Assembly: GCF_000797515.1 (NCBI RefSeq)
Contig: NZ_JSBN01000063.1
Location: 1 to 64,000 of the forward strand
DNA length: 64,000 nucleotides
Direction of reading: 5' to 3'
DNA from: Sphingomonas sp. Ant H11
Lineage (GTDB): Bacteria; Pseudomonadota; Alphaproteobacteria; Sphingomonadales; Sphingomonadaceae
How positions within the stretch are numbered: the first letter of the stretch is position 1; every line of letters begins with the position of its first letter. This document shows positions 8,772 to 19,193 of this stretch, piece after piece. The position numbers were made by a program, and so were the translations under genes. Below the pieces are notes generated by a model. It was given only the letters and a program-made list of their open reading frames with translations. It did not search any database and was not told where the DNA came from.

Positions 8772-11700
8772 TTAAGGCTTCCCCGCGCCCACTTGCGCCA
8801 GCAACACATCCACCGCTGCGCGCAACTGCGCATCCTCGCCCGTGGCGGTCTCGCCCAAAGGCCGTTCCACCGCCAGGTCAACCGGGCGCGGGTGCATTTC
8901 CATGTCCTGCCCGCGCCCATCCTGAATCCGCGTGCTGGGGGTGCGCACCGAAGATCCATCGATCAGCGGCTCAGCCCCGGTAAAGATGATCCAGCCCGCC
9001 GTCGGTTGCCCAACGACCTTGCCCAGCCCGAGCGAGCGATAGCCCTCGGTAAAATCCTCCGCATCGGACAGCGAGGATTCATTGGTGACGAGCACGGTCG
9101 GTTTGCCGAGCGCACGCTGCCCCAGCGCCTGGCGCCCCGGCAACGAAAACAGGTCGCGCGGCGTCATCGTCAGATAGTTGCGCCGTGCGAACACGTCGAT
9201 CGCATAGCCGTTGATGAAGCCGCCATTGTTGTTGCGGATATCGACCACCACGCCCTGCTTGCCCTGATTTTCGGCATCGAGATCAAGATAGAGCTGGTCG
9301 AGCGATTCAGACGACATATCGGCAATGTGGACATAGCCGAGCTTGCCACCCGACAATCGCTCGACCAGCGCGCGGCGATCATCGACCCATTGGCGGTAGG
9401 CGAGCCCAGCGGCGCTCCCCGCCGATACCGGGCGCACCACCACCTCGCGACGACCATTCGCGCCCTCGACACCCAGCCGCACGCGGCGGCCGACGGTGTT
9501 TTCCAGCAGCGCATCGAGATTGTCGTGCGCGCCGACCGCGACACCGCCGACGCTGACGATGCGCTCGCCCGGCACGATCTTCTCGGTCGCGGCGGGGCTG
9601 AGCGTCACCACTTCGCGCACGACGAGCCCGCGCCCGGCCTCGTAGGCGGAACGATCGAACCGCAAGCCGAGATCGCCGACGCGGCCCGATGGCAGCGTCC
9701 CCGGCCCCATGAAGGGCCGGTTGATGCCGGTGTGCGAGGCGTTGAGTTCGCCGATCATCAGGCCGATGATCCGGCGCAGTTCGTCGGGCGTGCGCGCGCC
9801 TGCGACATAAGGCTGGAAGCGCGCGCGCAGCGCCGTCCAATCATGACCATTAAACCCAGCATCGAAGAATTTGCGGTTGAGGATGCTCCACGCCTCATCA
9901 AACACGACTTGCTTTTCGCTTGCGAAGTCGATGTCCATATCGGCGGCGATGTTGATCGGCTTGGGCTTGGGGGAATCGATCGGCGTCGAGATCACGCGCC
10001 CACCGTCCAGGTAGAACAGCGTCTTGCCGTCCCCCGACAGCGCGAAATCGCCCTTGGGACGATCGCTCTGCGTCAGTTGCTGTGCGACCGGGGGCTCGTC
10101 GGCGAGTTCGTCGAGAGTGTAGCTGTAGAGATTGGCTCGGCCCTTTTCGGATGCGCGAAACACCAGTGTCTTGCCATCGGTGCTGATCACAGGTGTGTCC
10201 GCGCTGAGCCCCAGCGGCAGGATCGTCGCGCGCCCGCGCAGGCCCTGCCACACGATGGCGACGGGTGGGGCCTTGGGCGCGAGCGGCAGCGCGGCACCTT
10301 TCTTGGCCGCGACCGGGAGCGGCTTTGGCCTGGCGGGCGCGGGGCTATCGGCCGGAGCGTCGGGCGTACCGGGCTGTTTGCCCGGCTTGAACAGGTCGCT
10401 GAACTTGTCCTCGCGGAACTTGGGCACGTGCGGCAGCAGATCGACGCGGACGATGCGCGAGTCTTCGCTGCGCTGTGCGGTGTCGAACAGGATGTACTTG
10501 CCGTCGGGCGACCAGGCGATGCCGCCCATTTCGCCATTGCCGAGGAAGCTCACCGGGCGCGCCGCACCGCCCGCAGCCGGAACTACATGCACGTTCACGA
10601 AGGACCGCGCATCGCGCAACGGGAAGGCGACATATTGCCCATCGGGCGACCAGGTCGGGCGCGGCCCCTCGCGCCCGTCGGTGGCGATTGCACCGGTGAA
10701 TAGCGTGCGATCGGTGCCACCTGTGCCCAGCGTGACCAGGTGCAGCTCACGGTCGTTGAGCACATAGGCCACCGACTTGCCGTCCGGGGCGTAGCTCGGC
10801 ACCGAAGCAATGCCGCGCGTGGTCAGCATCGTCTCGCGACCGCTGGCGACATCATATTCGACCAAGGCATGGTCGAGCCCGCGCTCGGAAATGACCAAGG
10901 CGCGGCGGCTGTCGGGCGACCACACCACTTCCCGCTCGGCCCCCGGCGTATTGGTGATGCGCTGCGCCGGGCCGCCATCCTTGGCCGGGGCGGCGAAGAC
11001 TTCGCCGTGTCCGATCACCGCAACCTTCTGCCCGTCGCCCGATACGGCCAAGCGGCTGAAGCTCTGCAATTGTTCATGGCGGCGCGGTGTCGCGCTGGCC
11101 GCCCCGCGCAGCGTGATCGGCACTGCGCTCGTCTGGCTGGTCGCGGGATCATAGCGCCACACGCCGAAATCGCGCTCGAACACGATCGCCGATCCATTCG
11201 CCGCCATCGACGGGTAGAGTAGCCGACCATCGGCGAAGTGCGTCAGTTGTTCGGGGGCAGCCCCCTCGCCCAGCCCGACGCGCCACAGATTTTCGGTGCC
11301 GCCGCGCGCGCTCATATAGACGATGCTCTGGCCATCACGGCTCCACATCGGCCAGGCGTGCTTCTCCCCGCCGGGCAACAGACGGCGATACGCGCCACCC
11401 TCGGCCACGGGCTTCAACCACAGCTCGGTCTCATCGATATGCGAGGTGCCATTGCGCCACCATTGGCTGCCGCTCAGTCCCCGCGCGTTGATCGCCAGCG
11501 TGGTGCCGTCGGGCGAGGGTGCGGCCTGGAACTCGGCGAGATATTTCTCGCGGCTGACCTGCATCGGCGTGCCGCCCGAGGCTGGCACCCGGTAGATATC
11601 CGCTTGTCGCCCGACATCGGCAACGCCAGAGGCGAAATAGAGATACTTTCCATCGGGCGACCAGGCATCGAGTTCTTCAGCCGATTCCGCATAGGTCAAC

Positions 11701-12032
11701 CGCGTCACCGCGCCGCTGGCGAGATCGAGCACGTACAGATTCTGGCTGCCGCCACGGGTCGAGGTGAAGGCGAGCCGGGTGCCATCCGGCGAATAAAGCG
11801 GGCGTCCCTCGGTCGCGGCATCGGTCACAAGCGGACGCGCGGTGCCGCCGGTCGCCGCCACTTCCCAGATGTCGCCGCCCGAGGCGAAGGCGATCAGGCT
11901 ACCATCGGGCGACAGGCTCGGTTCGGCAAAGGCCGCTTTGGCCGCAACCGCTTGCGCCGTCGCAGGCAGCGACGCGAGTGTGGTCGACGCGAGCAACGTC
12001 GCCGTGGCGAGTGCAAGGCCCCGGAAGATCAT
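8772..12032 (-). CDS. secreted tricorn-like peptidase (beta-propeller, PDZ, S41)
   Basis: Large exported peptidase of about 1,086 residues. Many PD40/WD-like turns (LSPDGSLIAF, YSPDGTRLAF, WSPDGKYLYF, WSPDGQYVAF) form two propellers. A PDZ region follows (LGVEGANGRREVVV), then a C-terminal S41 domain with DIRNNNGG and the active-site stretch NESSLSDAEDF. Such proteins trim oligopeptides. I place the start at 12032: the ATG there is followed by a clear signal peptide (MIFRGLALATATLLAS...ATAQA) and has GAGG upstream. The reading frame extends 18 codons further upstream without family resemblance. It is separated from the phosphorelay operon by a divergent promoter region. Confidence 0.9.
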   Translation of the reverse strand: MIFRGLALATATLLASTTLASLPATAQAVAAKAAFAEPSLSPDGSLIAFASGGDIWEVAATGGTARPLVTDAATEGRPLYSPDGTRLAFTSTRGGSQNLYVLDLASGAVTRLTYAESAEELDAWSPDGKYLYFASGVADVGRQADIYRVPASGGTPMQVSREKYLAEFQAAPSPDGTTLAINARGLSGSQWWRNGTSHIDETELWLKPVAEGGAYRRLLPGGEKHAWPMWSRDGQSIVYMSARGGTENLWRVGLGEGAAPEQLTHFADGRLLYPSMAANGSAIVFERDFGVWRYDPATSQTSAVPITLRGAASATPRRHEQLQSFSRLAVSGDGQKVAVIGHGEVFAAPAKDGGPAQRITNTPGAEREVVWSPDSRRALVISERGLDHALVEYDVASGRETMLTTRGIASVPSYAPDGKSVAYVLNDRELHLVTLGTGGTDRTLFTGAIATDGREGPRPTWSPDGQYVAFPLRDARSFVNVHVVPAAGGAARPVSFLGNGEMGGIAWSPDGKYILFDTAQRSEDSRIVRVDLLPHVPKFREDKFSDLFKPGKQPGTPDAPADSPAPARPKPLPVAAKKGAALPLAPKAPPVAIVWQGLRGRATILPLGLSADTPVISTDGKTLVFRASEKGRANLYSYTLDELADEPPVAQQLTQSDRPKGDFALSGDGKTLFYLDGGRVISTPIDSPKPKPINIAADMDIDFASEKQVVFDEAWSILNRKFFDAGFNGHDWTALRARFQPYVAGARTPDELRRIIGLMIGELNASHTGINRPFMGPGTLPSGRVGDLGLRFDRSAYEAGRGLVVREVVTLSPAATEKIVPGERIVSVGGVAVGAHDNLDALLENTVGRRVRLGVEGANGRREVVVRPVSAGSAAGLAYRQWVDDRRALVERLSGGKLGYVHIADMSSESLDQLYLDLDAENQGKQGVVVDIRNNNGGFINGYAIDVFARRNYLTMTPRDLFSLPGRQALGQRALGKPTVLVTNESSLSDAEDFTEGYRSLGLGKVVGQPTAGWIIFTGAEPLIDGSSVRTPSTRIQDGRGQDMEMHPRPVDLAVERPLGETATGEDAQLRAAVDVLLAQVGAGKP

Positions 12033-12164
12033 AGAAGCACGCCTCAAAATTATAGGAATTTGCTTGTCGCTATTTGCCAGCAACAAAGCGTAAAACAGTG
12101 TTCATCACAAGCGCCGTCTGGCATGTTAGTCTCGGCTTAACCGAAGAGGTTCAACAGGGCCGCA
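12033..12164. promoter_or_regulatory. divergent intergenic region, tricorn-like peptidase / hybrid kinase
   Basis: 132 bases between two divergently transcribed genes. It contains an AT-richer stretch (AAAATTATAGGAATTTGC near 12,049) that probably holds promoter elements. I cannot assign a specific -35/-10 pair with confidence. Confidence 0.4.
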
Positions 12165-15100
12165 ATGGACCCTATCACTCTCCCGGCATATTCTCCCGTG
12201 GTGCCCGTCCGCCGACCCCATAATGCTGCGCTGGCGCTGTTTGCTGGGCTCATCCTATTATTGGCATGGGGGTGGCGTCGCGATATCGCGCGGTAACGGT
12301 TATGTCGCGCCCTTGTGGTTGGCCAACGCCGTCCTTGCCGCGACCATCCTGCGGTCAGGCTGGCGCAACGCCTGGTATTGGGTCGCCACAGCCTTCGCGG
12401 CCTTGTGCCTTGCCGCCATCTTGAACGGGGATCCGCCGTTATTTTCGCCCGTGCTCGCCGCAATCAATTGTGCCGAAGCGATGGGCGGAAGTTGGCTGCT
12501 GATGCGGTGGCAGAAGCACGCACCCGATATGGCCGACTTCCGCGACCTGCTGCGCTTCGCGCTCTGGTGCTGCTGCATCGCACCGGCCTTGTCGGGGGTG
12601 GTGGCAACGTTCTGGCTGCATCCGCACGACCTTTTGCTTGGCTTGTCGATTTGGCGATATTGGTTTTTCGCCGATAGCCTGGGCATGTTGATCGGTGGAC
12701 CGATCGCGTTGATCGCGATCGACACATGGAGCCAGCGCCGCGCCATTACCCGAGAGCGCACATTGGAGATCGCGGCGATCTTGGCAGCCAATGCCGTGGT
12801 GGCCGCGATCGTCTTTCTGCAACCCGCCTATCCGATGTTCTTCGTTTCCCTGCCGTTGATCATTCTGGCCTCGTTCCGGCTGGGCGTTCCCGGGGCTGCG
12901 GCCGCGATCACGGTGGTCGGGATCATCGGGACGGTGGGAACGCTGTCGGGCCTCGGCCCGGCGTATATGATCGGCGGAACGCTGGCGACGCGCGTCCATC
13001 TGCTGCAACTGTTCCTGGCCGCGTGTTTCGCGATCAGCCTGCCTTTCGCAGCCGCGATCGCGGGACGCGAGCGCATTCGCCTGGAGTTGAAGCGCAGCCG
13101 TGACTTTTCGGAAACCCTCGTTTCCTCAATGCAGGAAATCGTGTTTCGAACCGATGCCGAGCGGCGCTGGATCTTTCTCAACCCCGCCTGGGAAACGATC
13201 ACCGGCTACAGTGTCGCGGAAAGTCTAGGGCGATCGACAACCGAATATCTGTTGCCCGAAGACCGCGCCCAAGGCGACATACGCTTCAGAAAGATCATCA
13301 GCGGCGAGGTGACCGAGGCAACCCTGCGGCAACGCTTCTTCAATGCCGCTGGCGAATGCCGCCATATCGAGACCATGCTGCGCCGCCTCGCCGAGCCGGA
13401 CGGCAGTTTCGCCGGGACGATCGGTACCATTCGCGATATTACAGAGACGGTTGCGACACAGCACGCCCTGACCGAGAGCGAAGCGCGCTTCCGGCGCCTG
13501 GCAGAAACCGCTCCCGTCGGAATTTTCCGCGCAGGTGCCACGGGCGGGCTGACCTATGTCAACCGCGCTTGGGCCGACAAGGTCGGGCTAAGCATGGAGG
13601 ATGCGCTGGGCAACGGCTGGATGCGCGCTCTGGTCGACCCAACACCCTTTCTGGAACAGCCCGCCTGGGAAGACTTCAAACCGGGCGACGTGCGGGTCCG
13701 CGACAACGCCTTTCGGGGTTCGGATGGACGGGAATTGTGGTTCCAGACCGTCAACAGCCCTGAATTTGACGAAAATGGCGTGCTGACCGGCTTTATCGGC
13801 GCGATCATCGACATCACCGAGCAACGGCAATCACGGATTGCGCTCGCCGAGAGCAAGCGCTTGTTCGAAACGCTCGCCGACCTTTCGCCCGCTGGTATTT
13901 TCCGCACCGATACCGAGGGGCGTGTCACCTATGTCAATCGCGCCTGGATGGAATTTGCCGGGCTGAGCTACGAACAATCGATGGGTTATGGCTGGAGCAA
14001 GGCGATCCATCCCGACGACCTGGCACGCGTTTCCAAGACCTGGAACGAAGCGGTGGGCGGTGCCCAAAAAGTCCGCATGGATTTTCGTTTCCTGCGCGAC
14101 GGAGTCGAGCGCTGGGTCGAGGTGCTCGCCGTCAATGAATATGACTCCGAAGGCAAGCGGATCGGCTTCCTCGGCGTCGACATCGATATCACCGAACGAA
14201 AGGCCGCAGAAGCAGCCCTCGCCGCGAGCGAGGAACAGTTGCGCCTGCTCGCCGAAAACGCGACCGACGCTGTGTTCCGCCTGTCGTTGGACGGGGTGTG
14301 CCTCTATGCGTCGCCATCGTTCCAGCACATGCTCGGAATCGATCCACAAAGACTGATCGGCCAAAATATCCTCGTCCGTTTTCATGCCGAGGATTCGGAT
14401 GCCGTCATGGCGACACACCGGGCCCTGGCGGCAGGAGAAATGGAGCGATCGGTTACGACCTTTCGGTGGGAATCGATCGAGCACAAAGGAAAATGGTTCT
14501 GGCTGGAGGCCAATAGTGGGTTGGTGCGCGACCCCGAGACGCACCAGCCACTCGAAATCATCAGCTCGATCCGCGACATCACCGTGCGCAAACAGCTCGA
14601 ATTCGACCTCGATTCGGCACGGCGCCATGCCGAGGTCGCCGCCCAGGCGAAATCGAGCTTCCTGGCCAATATGAGCCACGAAATCCGTACGCCAATGAAC
14701 GGTGTGCTTGGCTTTACGGATTTGCTGCTCGCGGAAGACCCGCGCCCCGACCAGCAACAAAAGCTGCAGATGATCGCCGAATCGGGGACCGCGATGATGC
14801 GGTTGCTCAACGACATTCTCGATTTGTCGAAGATCGAGGCCGGGCATGTCACGCTGGCGCACGATCGGGTCGACCTGCGCCATCTCGCCCGAAGTTGCGC
14901 CAAACTGATCCTGCCGATCGCCATGCGCAGCGGGCTGGAATTGCAGACGGAAATCGCCGACGATGTTCCCAATATGGTGATCGGCGATGGGCTGCGGCTG
15001 CGCCAGATTATCCTGAACTTGCTCGGTAATGCCGCAAAATTCACCGAACACGGCGCAATCACGCTCAGCGTCGCGATGGTAGATGGCGATGTCGCCATTT

Positions 15101-16096
15101 CGGTCGGTGACACGGGCATCGGCATCGCGCCGGACCGCCAGGCCGCGATTTTCGGAGAGTTCGTCCAGGAAGACAGCTCGACCGAGCGCCGATATGGCGG
15201 CACTGGGCTCGGCCTCTCGATCTCGTCGAAATTGGCCAAATTGATGCAGGGGTCGCTGTCATTGTTCAGCGCGGTGGGGATCGGAACGACGATCACCTTG
15301 CGTGTTCCCCTGCCGGTGGCCCCCCCTAATGCGCCGGCGATCAAGCCCACCCCCGGCCGCGACCTTGCCGCCCGTGCCCGGCGCACGCGTGCTGGTGGCG
15401 GAAGATCACGAGGTCAACCAGCTTCTCATAAAGGCAATGTTGACACGACTCGGTTATGATCCGGTCATTGCGCGCGGCGGTATCGAGGCCATTGCGATGG
15501 TGCAGGATGCCGCGACACACGGGAATCCGTTTGGATTGGTACTGATGGACATGCAAATGCCGGACATTGACGGACTGGTCGCGACGCAACGCATCCGTCA
15601 AGGCGGCATAGCGCCCACCACCTTGCCGATCATCGCACTGACCGCAAATGCCTATGCCAGCGACATCGAGGCCTGCCGCGCGGCCGGCATGCAAGACCAT
15701 CTGGCCAAGCCCGTCCGCCTCAGCGCGCTTGACCATGCCGTGCGGCGCTGGGCGATACCGCCAACGGGTGTGCCAACCGAAGCACCGCTTCCCGCAAGCG
15801 CGGATCCCGAACTGATTGCGCAGTTCGAAGCGCGTGTGCAGCGAACCTTCACCGCGCTCGACATTGCGTTGGGGGAAAACGGAGGGCCTACTACCGACCC
15901 GAAACGGGCGATCGATGACGTGCAGGAGGCTTTACACCTGCTGGCGGGCACGGCGGCTTTCTTCGGTAAAGCAGACCTGGGCACCATCGCAGCCGATCTC
16001 GACGAGCAGCTCGGTGCCGGGCATCATATCGGCACCGCGGCGTTTCTGCAGGCTGCACGAGCGCAATTGCGGGCTGCTGCTGCCGAGAGCGTGTAA
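12165..16096 (+). CDS. MASE1 hybrid sensor histidine kinase with PAS x4, REC and HPt (two frameshifts)
   Basis: Membrane sensor kinase of about 1,309 residues. Domains in order: a MASE1-like multi-span membrane region (about 1-300); four PAS/PAC units, each ending near D-I-T (about 305-815); HisKA with the phospho-acceptor in FLANMSHEIRTPMNG (about 835); HATPase with NAAKFTEHG, DTGIGI and GGTGLGLSIS (about 945-1055); REC with VLVAEDHEVN and phospho-Asp in LVLMDMQMPDIDG (about 1090-1205); and an HPt-like end (LHLLAGTAAFFGKADLG). The start at 12165 adds the first membrane helix. The frame breaks at a five-G run near 12,268 and in a C-rich linker at 15,320-15,370. It is immediately followed by a REC-HPt gene. 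The input signal is unknown. Confidence 0.88.
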
Positions 16097-16097
16097 G

Positions 16098-16817
16098 ATG
16101 GCGACGATTGTCATGGTCGACGATGACGAGCTGCTATGCGCCATCGTTGCCCGTACGCTGGCACCGCTCGGCCACACGGTGGTCGCAGTCCGCGACGGGG
16201 ATGATGCGGTGGACGTGTTGTGGGAATGCGGCCCCGATCTGGCGATTCTGGATTGCGCTTTGCCAGGCAAGACCGGCCTCGCCATTCTCCGCGAAATCCG
16301 CCAGTCCGCGATGTTCCAGACGTTGCCGGTGTTGATCCTGACGGCGCGGCGCAGCGAATGGCATGCGAAGCTCGCCATGGAGGCGGGTGCCAATGACTAT
16401 GTCCGCAAACCCTTCAATCCGGGCGCGTTGATCGACAAGATCGAACAGTTGCTGGCGACCCCACCGCCGCCCACCGATGGCGCATCGCTGATCGACATGG
16501 CGCGCCTGGCGGATTTGCGCGCTGCCGTCGGCTATGCCCAGGCCGACACGCTCCTCGCGATGATGGCGACCGACATTGTCGAGCGCGCCAACCGGATCGC
16601 CACACTGCTAGCCGAAGAGGACTTTCGGCGCGCGGTCACCCAGGCCCATGCGCTCCGCGGCGCGGCAGACGGGATTGGCGCGCTCGATCTCGCCCAGCAG
16701 TGCCGCGCGATCGAGCAGGAGACCGAACGCAGCGGAGGCCCGATTGTCGCGTGCGCGACTGCGACCGTCGCCGCAATCGACCAGGCGCGCCGTCACGCAG
16801 CGACGTCTAGCGCCTGA
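16098..16817 (+). CDS. REC-HPt response regulator / phosphotransfer protein
   Basis: 239 residues. The N-terminal receiver has the acidic pair VDDDE, the phospho-Asp in LAILDCALPG (about residue 53), Thr in LILTARR and Lys in DYVRKPF. The C-terminal half is an HPt four-helix module with the His in QAHALRGAADGIGA. It has no DNA-binding or enzymatic output, so it most likely passes phosphate onward. It starts one base after the kinase stop and must be cotranscribed with it. Its 3' end overlaps the 3' end of the convergent NarL-type regulator gene by 25 bases. Confidence 0.88.
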   Translation: MATIVMVDDDELLCAIVARTLAPLGHTVVAVRDGDDAVDVLWECGPDLAILDCALPGKTGLAILREIRQSAMFQTLPVLILTARRSEWHAKLAMEAGANDYVRKPFNPGALIDKIEQLLATPPPPTDGASLIDMARLADLRAAVGYAQADTLLAMMATDIVERANRIATLLAEEDFRRAVTQAHALRGAADGIGALDLAQQCRAIEQETERSGGPIVACATATVAAIDQARRHAATSSA

Positions 16818-17416
16818 AGCGCCAAGATCGCCTGCGTCCTGTTGGTGACGCGCAGTTTCTTGAAAATCTGCGCGAAATGCGTCTTCACGGTGGTTTCGGC
16901 GATGCCCAGCTCATACGCGATTTGCTTGTTCTGGCTGCCATCGGCGGCGGCGCGCAGCACGCGGAATTGCGCCGGCGACAATTCTCCAATCAACGACGGC
17001 GTCTCGACCGGATCGCTACCTTCCAGCATTTCCGGGGGAAACGAGGTTTCGCCCGACAGCAATGCCGCGATCGCCTTTACCATCGCGGACATCGGCTCGC
17101 TTTTGGGAATAAAGCCACTGGCCCCTTCCTGCGCCGCGCGCCGCATCAAGGCGGGCTGATCGCTGCTGGTGACGATTGCGATTCTCGCGTGCGGCTGCAA
17201 GCGCCGCAACATCAGCAAACCGGCCAAACCCTGTACATCCGGCAAACCAAGATCGAGGAGGATCAGGTCGAATTTGCGCTCCTGCGCCAAAGCAGTTGCG
17301 TCGGAAATCGTCCCGACCTGGTCGATAGCGATTTCGGGCTCGACTTGCTGGGCGGCCATTCCCAAGGCGGTGGCACACATCGGATGATCATCCGCGATCA
17401 AGATCGTTCGAGCCAA
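16793..17416 (-). CDS. NarL/FixJ-type response regulator (REC-LuxR HTH)
   Basis: 207 residues. The receiver domain has the acidic pair ADDHP, the phospho-Asp in DLILLDLGLPD and Lys in GFIPKSE. The C-terminal LuxR-type helix-turn-helix runs from LSPAQFRVL through NKQIAYELGIAETTVKTHFAQIFKKL. It binds DNA after phosphorylation. It converges on the REC-HPt gene and faces a long upstream intergenic region. Its position suggests it is the transcriptional output of the neighbouring phosphorelay, but that is inference from context. Confidence 0.88.
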   Translation of the reverse strand: MARTILIADDHPMCATALGMAAQQVEPEIAIDQVGTISDATALAQERKFDLILLDLGLPDVQGLAGLLMLRRLQPHARIAIVTSSDQPALMRRAAQEGASGFIPKSEPMSAMVKAIAALLSGETSFPPEMLEGSDPVETPSLIGELSPAQFRVLRAAADGSQNKQIAYELGIAETTVKTHFAQIFKKLRVTNRTQAILALQALDVAA

Positions 17417-17611
17417 GCTCTGTCTCCCCCTGCTTCATCGCCTTTCGCGGCGGCCGCTAACCCGCACCGCACCGGCAGACGACCTCTGCCGTCGAAAAAT
17501 ACTACGGAACTTCAAGACATTCAAACGATGTTAGCGTAATTTTTAATAGTACGTCAGTCCGCATATTACGGATTGACGACGGATGAAATTTATTTGCTGC
17601 TATGGTAGCCG
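17417..17611. promoter_or_regulatory. AT-rich divergent intergenic region
   Basis: About 195 bases between the NarL-type gene (minus) and a membrane-protein gene (plus). The right half (about 17,500-17,600) is clearly richer in A/T than its surroundings and contains the inverted pair TCCG-CATATTA-CGGA near 17,558. It probably contains promoters for both genes and possibly an operator; none can be fixed from sequence alone. Confidence 0.4.
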
Positions 17612-17617
17612 TTGCCA

Positions 17618-19015
17618 GTGAGCGGCCTTTCAACACGATGGCGTACCCGCGACCAGCGGTCGATCGCCCTGGCGTTTACGGTCGTCTTGCTCGTCGCCGT
17701 AGCGCACGGCCTGCTCTTCTGGCCGGGGATCCTCACCTGGGACGCAATTCGGCAATACGGTCAGGCCCTTAGCGGTCGATATGACGATTGGCATCCGCCC
17801 GCCATGAGCTGGCTGTGGCGGCAATTTCGGGTGTTCGGCTCCGGCCCGGCACCGATGCTCGTGCTCCAGCTTGCCCTGTATTGGAGCGGAACCGCATTGT
17901 GGCTGCGTGCAACACGGCGCGATCACCGCCGTGCTGCGCTGGTTATCGCCGTGCTGGCCTTGTCACCCGTAATGTTGGTGCTGATCGGCACGGTATTGAA
18001 AGACAGCCTGTTCGCCGGTGCGCTGCTGCTGGCAAGCGGCCTGATTGCGGCCGCACGACCGGGCGAGCGCTGGGGCAGGAGCATCGCCGCGATCGTGCTG
18101 GTGGCAGCGGCGACGCTGCGCTTCAACGCCGTGCCTGCATGCCTGCCGCTGCTCGTGCTGACGGCCCCAGCGACCTGGCGACGGTCGCTGCCGCGCCTGG
18201 CCATGACCAGCGTGCTCGCCGCAATCCCGCTGGCCCTGGCACTGCCGCTCGCCAATGCCGCGCTCCACGCCGAGCGCAGCGGGGTCGAGCTGTCGCTGGT
18301 TATTTACGATCTCGGCGGGATCGGGCGCTTCAGCGGTGCCGCCATGTTTCCAGCGGTCGAGGTCGACGACCCGGTTGCGGTCAATGCCCAATGCTACACA
18401 CCGGTATCGTGGGATCGCTATGCCTGGTGGGGAGCCGATCCGTGCGCGATCGGCTTCACCACGCTGCGCACCCCGCTCAGGGCCGGGCACGGCCCTTATG
18501 CCTGGTGGGCGAAGGCCGTGCTGGCACATCCGCTGGCTTATGCCGAGCATCGCCTCGCGCATTTCAACAGCAATTCGCGGTTCCTCGTTCACGATGCCGA
18601 TTTGCCGGGGTTGTCGCTTGCGTCGGATCCCAATCCGTGGGGCTTCACGCTCGCCCCCAATGCCGCGCGCGATGCGGTGGCGACGGCGGCGCAGGCGTTG
18701 CTGCGAACGCCGTTCGGCTGGCCGATCTGCTGGCTCGCGCTCGGGGTCGGCCTGCTGGTGCTACGGCCAGCGGTGCGGACACTCGACCCAGCGGCGGCGA
18801 TGGCCTGGTCGGCGGTGCTGTACGGCTTCAACTATCTGCCGCTGAGCGTGGCGTCCGAAGTGCGCTACCATCTATGGACAATCGCCGCCATCGGCATCGC
18901 CGCCGCGCTGACGCTCCCCCGCGCCGACGTACGCGCGCTACCGCGCTGGCGGTGGGTGCTGGCGGGCGTGCCGTTGGTGGTGGTGGTGCTGGGCGGGGTG
19001 GTGGCGCGGCTCTAA
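17618..19015 (+). CDS. polytopic membrane protein, GT-C-like, unknown function
   Basis: About 465 residues with roughly ten hydrophobic segments. An early loop between the first two membrane spans carries conserved-looking acidic and aromatic residues (TWDAIRQYGQ, YDDWHPPAM). This layout, with Asp residues in the first periplasmic loop, is typical of GT-C-type glycosyltransferases and related uncharacterised membrane proteins. There is a long periplasmic segment around residues 240-330. The start is either the GTG at 17618 or a TTG two codons earlier; neither has a strong ribosome-binding site. I do not recognise a named family, and lipid-linked sugar transfer is only a guess. Confidence 0.75.
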   Translation: MSGLSTRWRTRDQRSIALAFTVVLLVAVAHGLLFWPGILTWDAIRQYGQALSGRYDDWHPPAMSWLWRQFRVFGSGPAPMLVLQLALYWSGTALWLRATRRDHRRAALVIAVLALSPVMLVLIGTVLKDSLFAGALLLASGLIAAARPGERWGRSIAAIVLVAAATLRFNAVPACLPLLVLTAPATWRRSLPRLAMTSVLAAIPLALALPLANAALHAERSGVELSLVIYDLGGIGRFSGAAMFPAVEVDDPVAVNAQCYTPVSWDRYAWWGADPCAIGFTTLRTPLRAGHGPYAWWAKAVLAHPLAYAEHRLAHFNSNSRFLVHDADLPGLSLASDPNPWGFTLAPNAARDAVATAAQALLRTPFGWPICWLALGVGLLVLRPAVRTLDPAAAMAWSAVLYGFNYLPLSVASEVRYHLWTIAAIGIAAALTLPRADVRALPRWRWVLAGVPLVVVVLGGVVARL

Positions 19016-19052
19016 CGAGCACTGGGCAACCGCTTTGCAAGGGAGGAATCTC

Positions 19053-19129
19053 TGGTCGGGGCGACAGGATTCGAACCTGCGACCCCCACACCCCCAGTGT
19101 GATGCGCTACCAGGCTGCGCTACGCCCCG
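19053..19129 (-). tRNA. tRNA-Pro (anticodon GGG)
   Basis: A 77-base cloverleaf on the minus strand. The acceptor stem is CGGGGCG/CGCCCCG, the anticodon loop CTGGGGG lies between TCACA and TGTGG, the T-arm contains GGTTCGAATCC, and the 3' CCA is encoded. The anticodon reads GGG (proline). Confidence 0.95.
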
Positions 19130-19193
19130 ACCGAGGGAGGCGCGTCTAGGCTGGCGCGCGCCGCGATGCAAGCCACTTCCGCGTGAACACCCG

